A DNA stretch of 32,884 nt from an uncultured Planktomarina sp. Its GTDB lineage: Bacteria; Pseudomonadota; Alphaproteobacteria; Rhodobacterales; Rhodobacteraceae. The notes beneath the pieces are model-generated. The model was not told where the DNA came from, searched no databases, and saw only the letters and a list, made by a program, of their open reading frames with translations. Of the stretch, positions 1 through 8,056 are shown piece after piece (the first letter of the stretch is position 1; each line of letters starts with the position of its first letter). Location of the stretch: assembly GCA_943788425.1 (NCBI GenBank), contig CALSQF010000007.1:1-32884 (forward strand), given 5' to 3'. Both the position numbers and the translations under genes were made by a program.

Positions 1-1236
1 GATCCTTTCTATGAAAAAGAAATCACCCTTGTCATTCCTTCGTACAAGATCTTCGGTACGAAACCATCCATTCTGCATTACGGCTTGGGTTGCATCTTGA
101 TCCTCAAAATAGCCCTGCATCAGAATTGGAGAACGCACCAGTAATTCTCCGGCATCACCATCGGCAACCGGTTCACCTACACTGTCTACAATTTTCAGTT
201 CAGCAAGGGGGTGCATATCATCAGGATGTAGCGAAATGCGCCCAATACTTCCAATTTTAGGGGGCTCATCAATTGGCTGATTGGTGACTCCCGGAGCTTC
301 TGTCAAGCCATAGCCTTCGCGCAGGCAAGGCACTTTGAACTCAGCTTGAAAACCAGCATAGAGTGCAGGGGTAAGAGGAGAGAGGTATATTTTCGAAAGC
401 GCGTGCGAAGCGACGAACTCAGATCGGTTTCGACGGAGCAAAATATTGCCTGCAGCCGCAATCAAATTCACCTGCGAAGCACGTGTTTTTGCAACGGTCT
501 CCCAGAAGCGCGATGCACTAAAGCGCCGCTCAAAAATTATTGTAGCACCAGACACGAGTGCGCCTGCGAACGAATAGAAGAGCGCATTTATATGAAACAG
601 TGGTAACACGCAAAGCATCCTCTCCTTGTGGGACAAGTCCATGCGCTGAATAAAGCCTTCACCTGAGAGCACAAAATTTCGTTGCGAATGCATGACGCCT
701 TTCGGAAATCCGGTTGTTCCGGAGGTAAACATTATCAAGCAGGTGGATTCTGGATCGGGCTCGGCGGGCAAGTTCCCAGTTACTTGCTCTGAAAGTTTCC
801 ACAAATCCGGAATTTTGCTGTCGCTACTGTCCATTAAAATAGCTTCGGGCTGGTTAAGTTTATCTAGTCGATCCTGAGAGCAAAGTATGAGTTTGGGCCT
901 AACTTTGTCCAGAATTTCTAAGATTTCTCTAGAAGATAGCTCACAGTTTATTGTGACAGCCGCTGCGCTAAGCCGTGCAATCGCGAGGAAAGAAATGGCA
1001 TAAGTATCAGAATTAGTCGCAATCAGTGCTACGCGATCACCGCGGGAAATTCCTTTGCTTTGGAAATAAAGGGCAAACCTTTCCACGGCTTCAGAAAATC
1101 TGTTCCAGGTCCAGGCCCTGTCCTCAAATACAAGTGCTGTTTTATCACCCAGTCTGGCCCGTCGGCTTTCCAGCAAATTACTGCAGTTATACCTGTGCGA
1201 AACAAACGCAGCGCGGGAGTATTTTTTGCTTTCCAT
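1..1236 (-). CDS. AMP-dependent acyl-CoA ligase (C-terminus beyond left edge)
   Basis: Adenylate-forming ligase that would activate a carboxylic acid with ATP and pass it to CoA in the cytoplasm. An uninterrupted frame of 412 codons runs from an ATG at 1236 off the left edge, so the C-terminal lid domain is missing. Visible family motifs are the P-loop TSGTTGFPKG at residues 171-180, YGLTEAPG near 309-316 and the GWFRTEDL hinge region near 390-397. It is the last visible gene of the dctPQM/enolase/lyase operon and starts 7 bp after the lyase stop. Its Shine-Dalgarno sequence GGGAG is formed by the last codons of the lyase and sits in a hairpin, suggesting translational coupling. The substrate is unknown. 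Sitting next to a citrate-synthase-fold lyase, it may make the CoA ester which that lyase cleaves; this is inference. Confidence 0.9.
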   Translation of the reverse strand, partial: MESKKYSRAAFVSHRYNCSNLLESRRARLGDKTALVFEDRAWTWNRFSEAVERFALYFQSKGISRGDRVALIATNSDTYAISFLAIARLSAAAVTINCELSSREILEILDKVRPKLILCSQDRLDKLNQPEAILMDSSDSKIPDLWKLSEQVTGNLPAEPDPESTCLIMFTSGTTGFPKGVMHSQRNFVLSGEGFIQRMDLSHKERMLCVLPLFHINALFYSFAGALVSGATIIFERRFSASRFWETVAKTRASQVNLIAAAGNILLRRNRSEFVASHALSKIYLSPLTPALYAGFQAEFKVPCLREGYGLTEAPGVTNQPIDEPPKIGSIGRISLHPDDMHPLAELKIVDSVGEPVADGDAGELLVRSPILMQGYFEDQDATQAVMQNGWFRTEDLVRRNDKGDFFFIERI

Positions 1237-1256
1237 AGTTGGCTTAATACTCCCGC
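1213..1256 (-). promoter_or_regulatory. Hairpin over the stop/start junction of lyase and ligase
   Basis: A perfect 11-bp inverted repeat, GCGGGAGTATT (mRNA 5' arm, 1256-1246) and AATACTCCCGC (3' arm, 1223-1213), encloses a 22-nt loop. The 5' arm contains the last codons of the lyase and the GGGAG ribosome-binding sequence. The loop contains the ligase ATG (1236-1234), and the 3' arm is early ligase coding sequence. In the mRNA this would hide the ligase binding site until a ribosome finishing the lyase opens the stem. Confidence 0.5.
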
Positions 1257-2023
1257 ATGTGTTTCGTGGCTTGTTCTTCTATCTGATCCCAGATGGGCTT
1301 GGCCATTGGGTTTTTAGCCTCCTCCAAAAGATGAGCGACAAGACCTATTGATCTAGCCATCACCGCAATCCCCCGCATTATATTCCAAGGCAACCCAAGC
1401 TCACTACCGATAGCTCCGATAGCCCCAGTTGCATTGATTGGAAGCCGCTTGCCAAATTCTCTTTCAGCAGCCATTTCAATACGCTTCATGAGATCAACAT
1501 AGCGACCTGACAAATTATGCTGCGCAGCGAGATCAAAAAGGACTGGAGTTCTTGGATCACCTTTTTTGTGAAGGTTATGTCCAATCCCAGGGATTATACT
1601 TTTGCTAGCTCGATGATCCTGGACAATGGATAGCGCCACAGCGTCCAAATCAATGTTGTCGGGAGCTTTATTTAGGTGGACCTGTAGAATCCGGGCCGCT
1701 CCTTCCATGGTTCCTGCGAAGGTATTGCCAAGGCCTAGGAGGCCCGCCGCAACAGCACCTTGAAGCGATTCTGGTGCGCCGAGATAGGTCAAGCGTGTCG
1801 ATAAAACGCTGGGCGTCAAACCATGCTCAACTAAGGTTACTGCAAGCGCGTTAAATACAATTGATTCATCTTCGTTTGGCTTCCGGCCTGTCAACTCGAG
1901 AAAAGCAAAATCACCAAGACTAAATTTGCCAATAATTTCCAGTGGCAAATCTAGCCCATGAACCAGAATTCGGTCTTCATTGCTCCAGGCGATGTCGGTG
2001 CGTATCGTTTCGTTGTTTTTCAT
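1244..2023 (-). CDS. Citryl-CoA lyase-like / citrate synthase-fold protein
   Basis: A 259-residue protein of the citrate synthase superfamily, in the short class usually annotated as citryl-CoA lyase. Full citrate synthases are about 370-430 residues, so only the catalytic core is present. Visible landmarks are VEHGLTPS at 65-72, matching the first active-site His region, and GIGHNLHKKGDPR at 146-158, matching the family GHxxYKxxDPR motif with His149, Asp156 and Arg158 kept. Family chemistry is a Claisen-type cleavage or condensation between an acyl-CoA and an oxoacid. It lies 21 bp after the enolase-like gene and 7 bp before the CoA ligase, so a ligase-then-lyase sequence on an operon-specific acid is plausible. 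The actual substrate cannot be read from the sequence. Confidence 0.8.
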   Translation of the reverse strand: MKNNETIRTDIAWSNEDRILVHGLDLPLEIIGKFSLGDFAFLELTGRKPNEDESIVFNALAVTLVEHGLTPSVLSTRLTYLGAPESLQGAVAAGLLGLGNTFAGTMEGAARILQVHLNKAPDNIDLDAVALSIVQDHRASKSIIPGIGHNLHKKGDPRTPVLFDLAAQHNLSGRYVDLMKRIEMAAEREFGKRLPINATGAIGAIGSELGLPWNIMRGIAVMARSIGLVAHLLEEAKNPMAKPIWDQIEEQATKHMREY

Positions 2024-2044
2024 GGCTCGAGCCTCTATCTTCTG

Positions 2045-3169
2045 TTATCGGCTTTGTAAGGGAACGGGAGAAAATTTACCGCAGTCAGACCTGATTTTCA
2101 GTCCTATCCCCAATTTTGTTGGATCAATGACTATTTTTCCGCCGCGACGCACAAGCCCCTCGAATGGATCATTAAGAAACATCTCATGCATGGATAAATC
2201 ATGGGCATAGCGCTGTTTCGGCAAAGCCAGAGCAATATGGGCGCTAATTGCATTTTGCAGGCTAGGCGTAAACATCGCACCAAACCGAAACCCCATGTCG
2301 TTCTCAATGCAACTTCGTGCAATATGAACCGTTTGTTGGAGGCTGCCAAAGCGTGAAATTCGCAAACTCACTATGTCTGCTGCGCACTGGTTGATTATAG
2401 CATTTGCATCTCTCTTTGAACAAACGGACTCGTCAGCCTCAATCGCAACGTTGCGGGATGCGGTAAGTGCAGCCATTGCAACCAGATCATCGCCGGTCAC
2501 AGGTTGTTCGAAACTTACAACACCTAACGCAGCAAGCAGAGCAGCAGCATCTTGTGCACTGTCATATTCGTATGACCCGTTTGCGTCACAATAGATTTGA
2601 AGGCCATTGCCAAAAACTTCCCGAACATGGCGAACCTTTGAAATATCGCCTTCTCCATTTCCAGTGAGTTTTAACTTTACGGCATTTGTTCCTTTTGAAA
2701 TACATTCTTCTATGTCAACTTGCGTCTGCTCTCTGGAACTCAAGGGGATTACATCAAGAGTTTCAACACTTCCCCCGTTTGAAGCACAGCCCAAATATTT
2801 GCATAAGGAAACACCCGCTAAGCGCGCTGCCAGGTCATGCAAGGCTGAGTCAATCGCCGCGAGGATCGGATTGAATGAATAGTTCAGGCTAAAGAGTTTA
2901 TGCCGGATTTCCGTTAGGATTTGGAGATGATCCACGACCTCCCTGCCAACGACAACTTCCCTGAAAATACCAAGAATGGGGAGAACGGATGTGACAGGCA
3001 GGCCGAGTGGTGGCGTAGCCTCAATCACACCAAAACCATCTTCTCCTTCTTCGGTCGTGAGCTTTATTATAAGGCTTTCCACAACTGTTACAGCCCCAAA
3101 CTTAAAGGTTATGGCCCCTCTTTTTACGGGTTGTCTAACCACCAGTGTTGAAAGCTCAGCGATTCGCAT
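2045..3169 (-). CDS. Enolase-superfamily protein, muconate-lactonizing-enzyme-like
   Basis: A 374-residue enolase-superfamily member with the barrel motifs of the muconate lactonizing enzyme (MLE) subgroup: KLK at 165-167, metal ligands Asp195 (YCDANGSY), Glu221 (FEQP) and Asp246 (EADES). In MLE, dipeptide epimerase and OSBS proteins a second catalytic Lys normally lies on strand 6. Here the corresponding stretch VSLRISRFG has Arg270. The family abstracts a proton next to a carboxylate to give an enolate; outcomes include cycloisomerisation, racemisation and dehydration. It starts 3 bp after the dctM stop, so it is co-transcribed with the transporter and probably acts on the imported acid. 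Because of the Lys-to-Arg change, a plain muconate cycloisomerase call is unsafe. Confidence 0.82.
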   Translation of the reverse strand: MRIAELSTLVVRQPVKRGAITFKFGAVTVVESLIIKLTTEEGEDGFGVIEATPPLGLPVTSVLPILGIFREVVVGREVVDHLQILTEIRHKLFSLNYSFNPILAAIDSALHDLAARLAGVSLCKYLGCASNGGSVETLDVIPLSSREQTQVDIEECISKGTNAVKLKLTGNGEGDISKVRHVREVFGNGLQIYCDANGSYEYDSAQDAAALLAALGVVSFEQPVTGDDLVAMAALTASRNVAIEADESVCSKRDANAIINQCAADIVSLRISRFGSLQQTVHIARSCIENDMGFRFGAMFTPSLQNAISAHIALALPKQRYAHDLSMHEMFLNDPFEGLVRRGGKIVIDPTKLGIGLKIRSDCGKFSPVPLQSR

Positions 3170-3172
3170 TTC

Positions 3173-4480
3173 TCAGCGCCCTTTGACCAAGTCTGGTAGG
3201 AAGGTTACGATTTCAGGGAACATAACAAACAGGGCGACGGCAGCAATATCCGCCAAAACGAACGGCAAAACAGCACGGAAGATTTTTTCAATAGGTATAT
3301 CGGGTCTGACTCCAGAAACTACATAGCAGTTAAGGCCAATTGGTGGGGTCACAAGACCAATTTCAACCATCTTTACAAGAATGATACCGAACCAAATAGG
3401 GTCAAAGCCTAGGCTAATAATAACTGGGTGGATAACTGGAAGAGTCAAAAGCAACATGCCGATTGCATTCATAAACATACCTAGAAACAGATACATCAGC
3501 AGTATTACGAGAAGTGTGGCAAAGGGCGAGATTGGCAGGCTTGAAACCCATTCTGCTGCTGCAGAGGGTAGGCCCGCAAAGCCAAGAAATCGCACGAAAG
3601 TAACGATGCCCCAGATGACTGAGAATATCATTGCTGACAGCTTGACTGTTTCTATAAGCGACTGAGAGAGGTTGGAGAAATTCAGTCTGCCGCGTAACAA
3701 TGCAAGTACGAAGACAATAAAAGCCCCGAGAGCCCCAACCTCGGTCGGGGTAGCCCAACCGGTATACATACCGCCCATGATCACGGAAATCACAACGACG
3801 ATAGGCAACACGCCTCCGATGGAGGCAAAACGTTCGCCCCAAGAAATGCCTGTGACTGATGGACCAAGCTCAGGTTTAACCTTGAACATCCCGACCAACA
3901 GCAAAATGTAGATGAGAGCTGTAATTATACCGGGGATAAAGCCTGCCAGCAGCAGATCTCCGACTGATTCTTCGACGATTATACCATAGATTACAAGTAT
4001 CGCTGAGGGTGGGATTAGCGAAGCAAGCGTGCCACCCGCAGCGACTACAGCAGCAGAGATAGCCGGTTGATACTTACTCTTAAGCATCTCAGGGATAGCG
4101 ATGTGAGAAAAGACTGCTGCTGTAGCGCTGCTAGCACCGGAGACCGCTCCAAAGGAAGCGGTGGCAAATACAGTACCAATAGCCAGACCGCCGGGCAGCC
4201 AGCCAAGCCAGGCCTTTGCAAAGCGGTAGGCACCCTTCACCATCCCACCATGGTGAGCAAAGAAGCCAATCAGGATAAACATTGGCAGTACCGACAGCGT
4301 GAAATTTGAAACCTCTGAATGGGGTGCCATACCGGCAACCCCAGCAGCAACCTTCCAATTTTTCATGTAAAGCAGGCCGAGAAAGCCAACTAGACCGGCC
4401 GCAATGAAAATACGCACACCCAGAAAAATCAGCACGATGAGAACAACAAAGCCTAAATAGCCAACGGTGATATTATCCAT
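3173..4480 (-). CDS. dctM: TRAP transporter large permease, DctM type
   Basis: A 435-residue, very hydrophobic inner-membrane protein with many transmembrane segments, the size and pattern of the DctM/SiaM permease that carries substrate using a sodium gradient. Recognisable DctM stretches include GAVSGASSATAAVFSHIAIPEM around 110-135 and the VTPPIGLNCYVVSGV segment near the C-terminus. It lies 12 bp after dctQ and 3 bp before the enolase-like gene. It works with DctQ (4493-5071) and the periplasmic receptor DctP (5167-6198). TRAP systems typically import carboxylates, which fits a pathway for an organic acid; the ligand itself is not deducible. Confidence 0.94.
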   Translation of the reverse strand: MDNITVGYLGFVVLIVLIFLGVRIFIAAGLVGFLGLLYMKNWKVAAGVAGMAPHSEVSNFTLSVLPMFILIGFFAHHGGMVKGAYRFAKAWLGWLPGGLAIGTVFATASFGAVSGASSATAAVFSHIAIPEMLKSKYQPAISAAVVAAGGTLASLIPPSAILVIYGIIVEESVGDLLLAGFIPGIITALIYILLLVGMFKVKPELGPSVTGISWGERFASIGGVLPIVVVISVIMGGMYTGWATPTEVGALGAFIVFVLALLRGRLNFSNLSQSLIETVKLSAMIFSVIWGIVTFVRFLGFAGLPSAAAEWVSSLPISPFATLLVILLMYLFLGMFMNAIGMLLLTLPVIHPVIISLGFDPIWFGIILVKMVEIGLVTPPIGLNCYVVSGVRPDIPIEKIFRAVLPFVLADIAAVALFVMFPEIVTFLPDLVKGR

Positions 4481-4492
4481 GATAATGCTGCC

Positions 4493-5071
4493 TCAGTCGA
4501 TTGCTTCTTTGAGAGGGTCTGCCTGTTTTGGTAGTGCTATTTCTGTGGCGTTCGGATCGGCGAGCATGCGCAGGCTGGCGACGAGTTCAATCGCCAGACG
4601 CATAGCAAAGACGCTGAGACCCACCACCGCGGCAAGTTTGGACGGCCAGATTGGCCATTCCATGTTCATTGTTGAGTCCCCTAGCACAAGCGAATTGCGG
4701 TAGAAGTCGAATAAAGAGGGTAGAATAATAAGGATAAAGGCTAGGGCAGTAGCGGTGGCAAACGTTTTGTAAAACCACATACGGCGGCCCGAAGAGCGAC
4801 GTACCATCAAATCCATTTTCAGGTGGCCATCTCTCTGATAACAATAGGAAATTGGCAAAACGGCAAAGGCAACGATGCTTATTTCCACAGCTTCAAGATA
4901 GCCTGGGATGGGCGAATCAAGAAGCGAGCGAAGAAAAATTTCAGCTGCTCCTGCTAGCATCATGAAAAAAACGACAATTGCTCCTATAGATGCTGTGCAA
5001 AACTCAACTTTTTGAAGGCTGCGATCAACAACTGTGAGCCCATTTGTCAGCTTATTTTGATCGTTTGGCAT
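4493..5071 (-). CDS. dctQ: TRAP transporter small permease, DctQ type
   Basis: A 192-residue membrane protein with four predicted hydrophobic segments, typical of DctQ, the small subunit that pairs with DctM in the inner membrane. The ATG at 5071 is preferred. Upstream in-frame GTG codons exist at 5080 and 5077, but AAAGGTGG lies at suitable spacing before the ATG. The C-terminal end is 12 bp from dctM. About 95 bp separate it from dctP, and that gap contains a stem-loop which may lower permease expression relative to the binding protein. DctQ proteins diverge quickly, so the call rests on length, hydropathy and position between dctP and dctM. Confidence 0.9.
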   Translation of the reverse strand: MPNDQNKLTNGLTVVDRSLQKVEFCTASIGAIVVFFMMLAGAAEIFLRSLLDSPIPGYLEAVEISIVAFAVLPISYCYQRDGHLKMDLMVRRSSGRRMWFYKTFATATALAFILIILPSLFDFYRNSLVLGDSTMNMEWPIWPSKLAAVVGLSVFAMRLAIELVASLRMLADPNATEIALPKQADPLKEAID

Positions 5072-5114
5072 TTCCACCACCTTTGTTATTTACACCCGAC
5101 GACACTGGGAAGCA

Positions 5115-5142
5115 GGGGCGAAATCATTTGAGACATCGCCCC
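5115..5142 (-). promoter_or_regulatory. Stem-loop between dctP and dctQ
   Basis: GGGGCGA (5115-5121) pairs with TCGCCCC (5136-5142) across a 14-nt loop in the dctP-dctQ gap. There is no U-run after the stem on the minus strand, so it is not a standard intrinsic terminator. A partial attenuator or mRNA-stability element favouring dctP over dctQM is possible, as seen in other binding-protein operons. Confidence 0.4.
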
Positions 5143-5166
5143 CACATTTGGTTGGGTGGAAATCGA

Positions 5167-6198
5167 CTAGTTTTCAGATGCCTCGCTCAGAAGGAAATCA
5201 AGCAGTTCCTGAGCTGGAACGCCCCGCTCACTTGCAGATGCGATCCAGTCAGCGTAGATTGACGCTGAATTTTCTATCTCCATTGTTTCGATTGCAGCGG
5301 GATCAAAGCTAACCCTGTCTATACCCATCTCTTTCCACTTGGGGAAATTCACTTCTTCGATACCTCCATATGCATCCTTTAATGCACCCTGTGCAACGGG
5401 AATAGAATTTATGAGAAGTTGCTGATATTGCGCAGGAAGCTCTTCAAAAGCCTGCTTGCTCACTAGCGAAACTGTGACAAGGCGACCAAACTTGATATCA
5501 TCGGAATACCAATCAGACAGTTCATCAACCTTAAATGCTGAATAGCCATAACTCGGAAAAGATACCCCGTCCATTGTTCCACGCTGCATGCTTGGATAAG
5601 TCTCAAACCCTGGGATTGACACCGGCGTCGCACCAAGCAGTTCAGCGACTCGTGCGCCATTTCCAATAATACGAACCCGCAATCCTTTTAGATCATCCAG
5701 GCTCTTAGGCGTATCGCCTTTAGCCATGACACTACTTTCGGGAATGAGTTGTGTTGTTAAATAAATAGCTCCCCATTTAGCGGCCTCTTCAACTAAAACT
5801 GGATGATTCAGGTAGGATTGGTGGACTCGTGCCACCTCATCAATACTTTCAAGAGGCAAGAAGGGAAGCGTCAGGGCCGAAAGAGCCGGGGCTTTTGCAG
5901 GTGACCAAGCAGAACTCCAAAGACCCATCTCAAATGCGCCCAGTTTGATACTATCGATATTATCCTGGGGTTTCGCAAGAGCGCCACCGTAATGTATATT
6001 GATAGAAAAATTACCGCCAGTTTGTTCTGAAATGTATTCGGACATGGCTTCGATCCCGCGGGTCAGTGCGCGTGAGCCACCATGTGCATTGAGGTCCCAA
6101 TTTACTTTTGGTCCTTCAACTTCTGCTATCGATGCAACCGGCGCAAGAAAGGCACCGGTAAATGTTAAGGCACAGACCCAGAAAGTAGATTTGAACAT
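5167..6198 (-). CDS. dctP: TRAP transporter solute-binding protein, DctP type
   Basis: A 343-residue periplasmic receptor. The ATG at 6198 is chosen over upstream starts because AAGGAGG lies just before it and because it begins a clean signal peptide: MFKS, then a hydrophobic stretch and a likely cleavage after VASIA. The mature part has DctP-family landmarks: KSLDDLKGLRVRI, containing the Arg that usually salt-bridges the ligand carboxylate, then a PVSIPGFETYPSMQRGTMDG segment typical of the ligand-binding cleft. It is the first gene of the operon and delivers substrate to DctQM. A predicted promoter with the GntR-type palindrome in its spacer lies directly upstream, so induction by the pathway substrate is likely. 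The ligand is unknown. Confidence 0.93.
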   Translation of the reverse strand: MFKSTFWVCALTFTGAFLAPVASIAEVEGPKVNWDLNAHGGSRALTRGIEAMSEYISEQTGGNFSINIHYGGALAKPQDNIDSIKLGAFEMGLWSSAWSPAKAPALSALTLPFLPLESIDEVARVHQSYLNHPVLVEEAAKWGAIYLTTQLIPESSVMAKGDTPKSLDDLKGLRVRIIGNGARVAELLGATPVSIPGFETYPSMQRGTMDGVSFPSYGYSAFKVDELSDWYSDDIKFGRLVTVSLVSKQAFEELPAQYQQLLINSIPVAQGALKDAYGGIEEVNFPKWKEMGIDRVSFDPAAIETMEIENSASIYADWIASASERGVPAQELLDFLLSEASEN

Positions 6199-6236
6199 GA
6201 AAGTTTCCTCCTTCAAATAAAGCAACGTTCGAATCA

Positions 6237-6266
6237 GTTATATAATGATATTACGGTATTACGCAA
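6237..6266 (-). promoter_or_regulatory. Predicted dctP operon promoter
   Basis: On the minus strand TTGCGT (6266-6261) is followed after 18 bp by TATAAC (6242-6237). Predicted transcription starts near 6230, leaving a leader of about 32 nt before the dctP ATG. The candidate operator at 6249-6262 lies almost entirely in the spacer, which fits repression by blocking polymerase. A second possibility further upstream is TTGTTA with TTATAA. Confidence 0.45.
6249..6262. promoter_or_regulatory. Candidate GntR/FadR-type operator, copy 1
   Basis: TATTACGGTATTAC is a near-palindrome matching the perfect copy at 9244-9256 (TAATAC-C-GTATTA) with one mismatch in the half-sites. It lies between dctP and the divergent gntR gene. 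Short AT-rich palindromes around a central C/G are typical of FadR-subfamily operators. Assignment to the adjacent regulator is inference from position and recurrence. Confidence 0.55.
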
Positions 6267-6355
6267 TATTTTATAAATATATAGGTTGCTTGGGTAACAA
6301 AATGCTTTATTTATGCACTTAATTTGCTATTCCAGTGGAAATTTAGAGTAAATAT

Positions 6356-6385
6356 TTGACAAATGTTTTCTGAATTCGACATTAT
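6356..6385 (+). promoter_or_regulatory. Predicted gntR promoter
   Basis: TTGACA (6356-6361) is followed after 18 bp by CATTAT (6380-6385), in a very AT-rich stretch about 55 bp before the regulator ATG. The -35 box is a perfect consensus; the -10 box is moderate. Confidence 0.4.
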
Positions 6386-6438
6386 GATAATATTGATTAT
6401 GCCATCCTGAGACTACTTGGTTAAAAGAAAGAACAAAT

Positions 6439-7146
6439 ATGAGAAGACCCAACGTTGCGGCTCCCCTCCGTCAGGAGATCGCACAGGAATTGAAAGCCGA
6501 TTTGGCAAATCTGGCTTTCTCGCCGGGTAGCCGACTGATTGAACGTGAACTTTGTGAGAGATACGAGGTGAGCCGCACCATCATTCGGGAGGTTCTTCGG
6601 GAATTTGAGTCGGAAGGGCTGGTTGTGAATATCCCGCAAATCGGGCCCGTTGTAGCGGTTTTATCCCCTGAGGAAGCTGTTCAAATTTACGAAATTAGAG
6701 GCATTTTAGCAGGCCTAGCAACAAGAAAATTTGTAGAGATTGCGTCACAGCGAGATATTTCAAGAGTGCTCAGGATTTTTGATCGTATAAAGGCCTCAGC
6801 AATTGAGGAGGATATCAGAGCGGTATTATCAGGGGTTTCTGATTTTCATAATACAGTCCTTGATACAATTAATAATGAACCTTTACGTGGGATGTTGGAC
6901 CGCATTCACACAAGGGTGGCAATTATGCGGCTGACAACTCTATCTGCGCCGGGGCGACTGCCAAACGCTGTAAGTGAGCTTTCCAAAGTTTTTGAGGCCA
7001 TCAAGAAACAGGATGCAACTGCTGCGGAGCGCGCATTTATTGCACATATTGAGTCGGTAGCGTTAGTTGCGCGGGAAGAACTCAAGCGGCAGCACTTAGA
7101 GCAGCCAATGGTAAAGCCAATGAAGCGGAAAGCCAAGTCAACCTGA
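6439..7146 (+). CDS. GntR-family regulator, FadR/FCD subfamily
   Basis: A 235-residue repressor-type protein. A winged helix-turn-helix spans about residues 10-75 (PGSRLIERELCERYEVSRTI, then REVLREFESEGLV), followed by an all-helical FCD ligand-binding domain at about 80-215. In many FCD domains an Asp and three His residues hold a metal. Here FH at 136-137 and HI at 203-204 are visible, but Leu181 follows Glu180 where a His is common and the Asp four residues before His137 is absent, so the metal site looks incomplete. The gene sits between two catabolic operons, divergent from dctP and convergent with the reductase gene (7 bp apart at their 3' ends). It probably represses both operons and the maleylacetate-reductase gene through the repeated palindrome. 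The effector is unknown. Confidence 0.9.
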   Translation: MRRPNVAAPLRQEIAQELKADLANLAFSPGSRLIERELCERYEVSRTIIREVLREFESEGLVVNIPQIGPVVAVLSPEEAVQIYEIRGILAGLATRKFVEIASQRDISRVLRIFDRIKASAIEEDIRAVLSGVSDFHNTVLDTINNEPLRGMLDRIHTRVAIMRLTTLSAPGRLPNAVSELSKVFEAIKKQDATAAERAFIAHIESVALVAREELKRQHLEQPMVKPMKRKAKST

Positions 7147-7153
7147 TCGGCTA

Positions 7154-8053
7154 TCAATCCAATTCTAGGCCTGAGAGGCGCTCCAGCCATCGTATCAGCG
7201 CTGTGTGGTCGGAGCCTGCTCCCTCTTCAGAGTTGGCAGCATCCACCATTTCTCGAGTTAGGACACTATGCCTACTAGGAGCACCGCACCTGTTAGCCAC
7301 ATCGAGCGCTATCGCCAAATCCTTAGCCATAAGGTTTAATGCAAAACCACTGTCGAATTTGCGCGAAAGAACAAATTGCCCAATCTTGTTTTCAGTTGAA
7401 TTGTTTCGTCCGGTCGAGGCGTTCAGAACATCCAACATAACTTGACTATCCAACCCAAACTTTTTGCCGATTAGCAACACCTCGCCTGCAGCAATCAATC
7501 CTGATGCTGACAAAAGGTTATTGAGAGACTTAATCGCGTGCCCTGATCCAACAGGCCCAACATGAGTTATTTGACGCGACATTGCGCTGAGTGGTCCCCG
7601 TACATATTCAATCGCTTCAGCATCACCCCCTGCCATAACGGCAAGTTGTCCAGTGCAAGCCCTTGTTACGTTACCCGAAACTGGTGCATCGACAAGCATG
7701 ATCCCATCAGCTGCAAGTATTTTGGAGAGCTCCTGAGTTTGGAACGGAGAGACCGAGGACATATCGAGAATTGTGCTACCCTTTTTCAAGCCGTTGATAA
7801 GACCTTCCTGGTCATCGCCTAGAACAACATTTTTAACAATATCTCCATTTGGAAGCATCAGTATTATAAGGTCCGTAATCTCAGCTAATTCACGCAGAGA
7901 CCCCGCATGCTTATCCACACCCAATTCTGCCGCCGCCTCCATATTCTCAATTGATATGTCATATCCAATAACCCTGTATTTCCCTGATGATACAAGACAG
8001 GAAGCCATCGGCTTGCCCATGATTCCAAGCCCTACAAAACCAATTCTCATCAT
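7154..8053 (-). CDS. 3-hydroxyisobutyrate dehydrogenase-like beta-hydroxyacid dehydrogenase
   Basis: A 299-residue NAD(P)-dependent beta-hydroxyacid dehydrogenase, a family that includes 3-hydroxyisobutyrate dehydrogenase and tartronate semialdehyde reductase. The N-terminal Rossmann motif is GLGIMG at 8-13. The substrate-binding signature DAPVSGNVTRACTGQLAVMAGG lies at about 122-143, and the catalytic Lys175 is in KSLNNL. Two adjacent ATGs (8053, 8050) are possible starts. It begins 3 bp after the carboxymuconolactone-decarboxylase-like gene, so the two form one unit with the dienelactone hydrolase. In this setting it may reduce or oxidise a small hydroxyacid or semialdehyde intermediate. 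Substrate-level identity cannot be assigned. Confidence 0.88.
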   Translation of the reverse strand: MMRIGFVGLGIMGKPMASCLVSSGKYRVIGYDISIENMEAAAELGVDKHAGSLRELAEITDLIILMLPNGDIVKNVVLGDDQEGLINGLKKGSTILDMSSVSPFQTQELSKILAADGIMLVDAPVSGNVTRACTGQLAVMAGGDAEAIEYVRGPLSAMSRQITHVGPVGSGHAIKSLNNLLSASGLIAAGEVLLIGKKFGLDSQVMLDVLNASTGRNNSTENKIGQFVLSRKFDSGFALNLMAKDLAIALDVANRCGAPSRHSVLTREMVDAANSEEGAGSDHTALIRWLERLSGLELD

Positions 8054-8056
8054 GAA

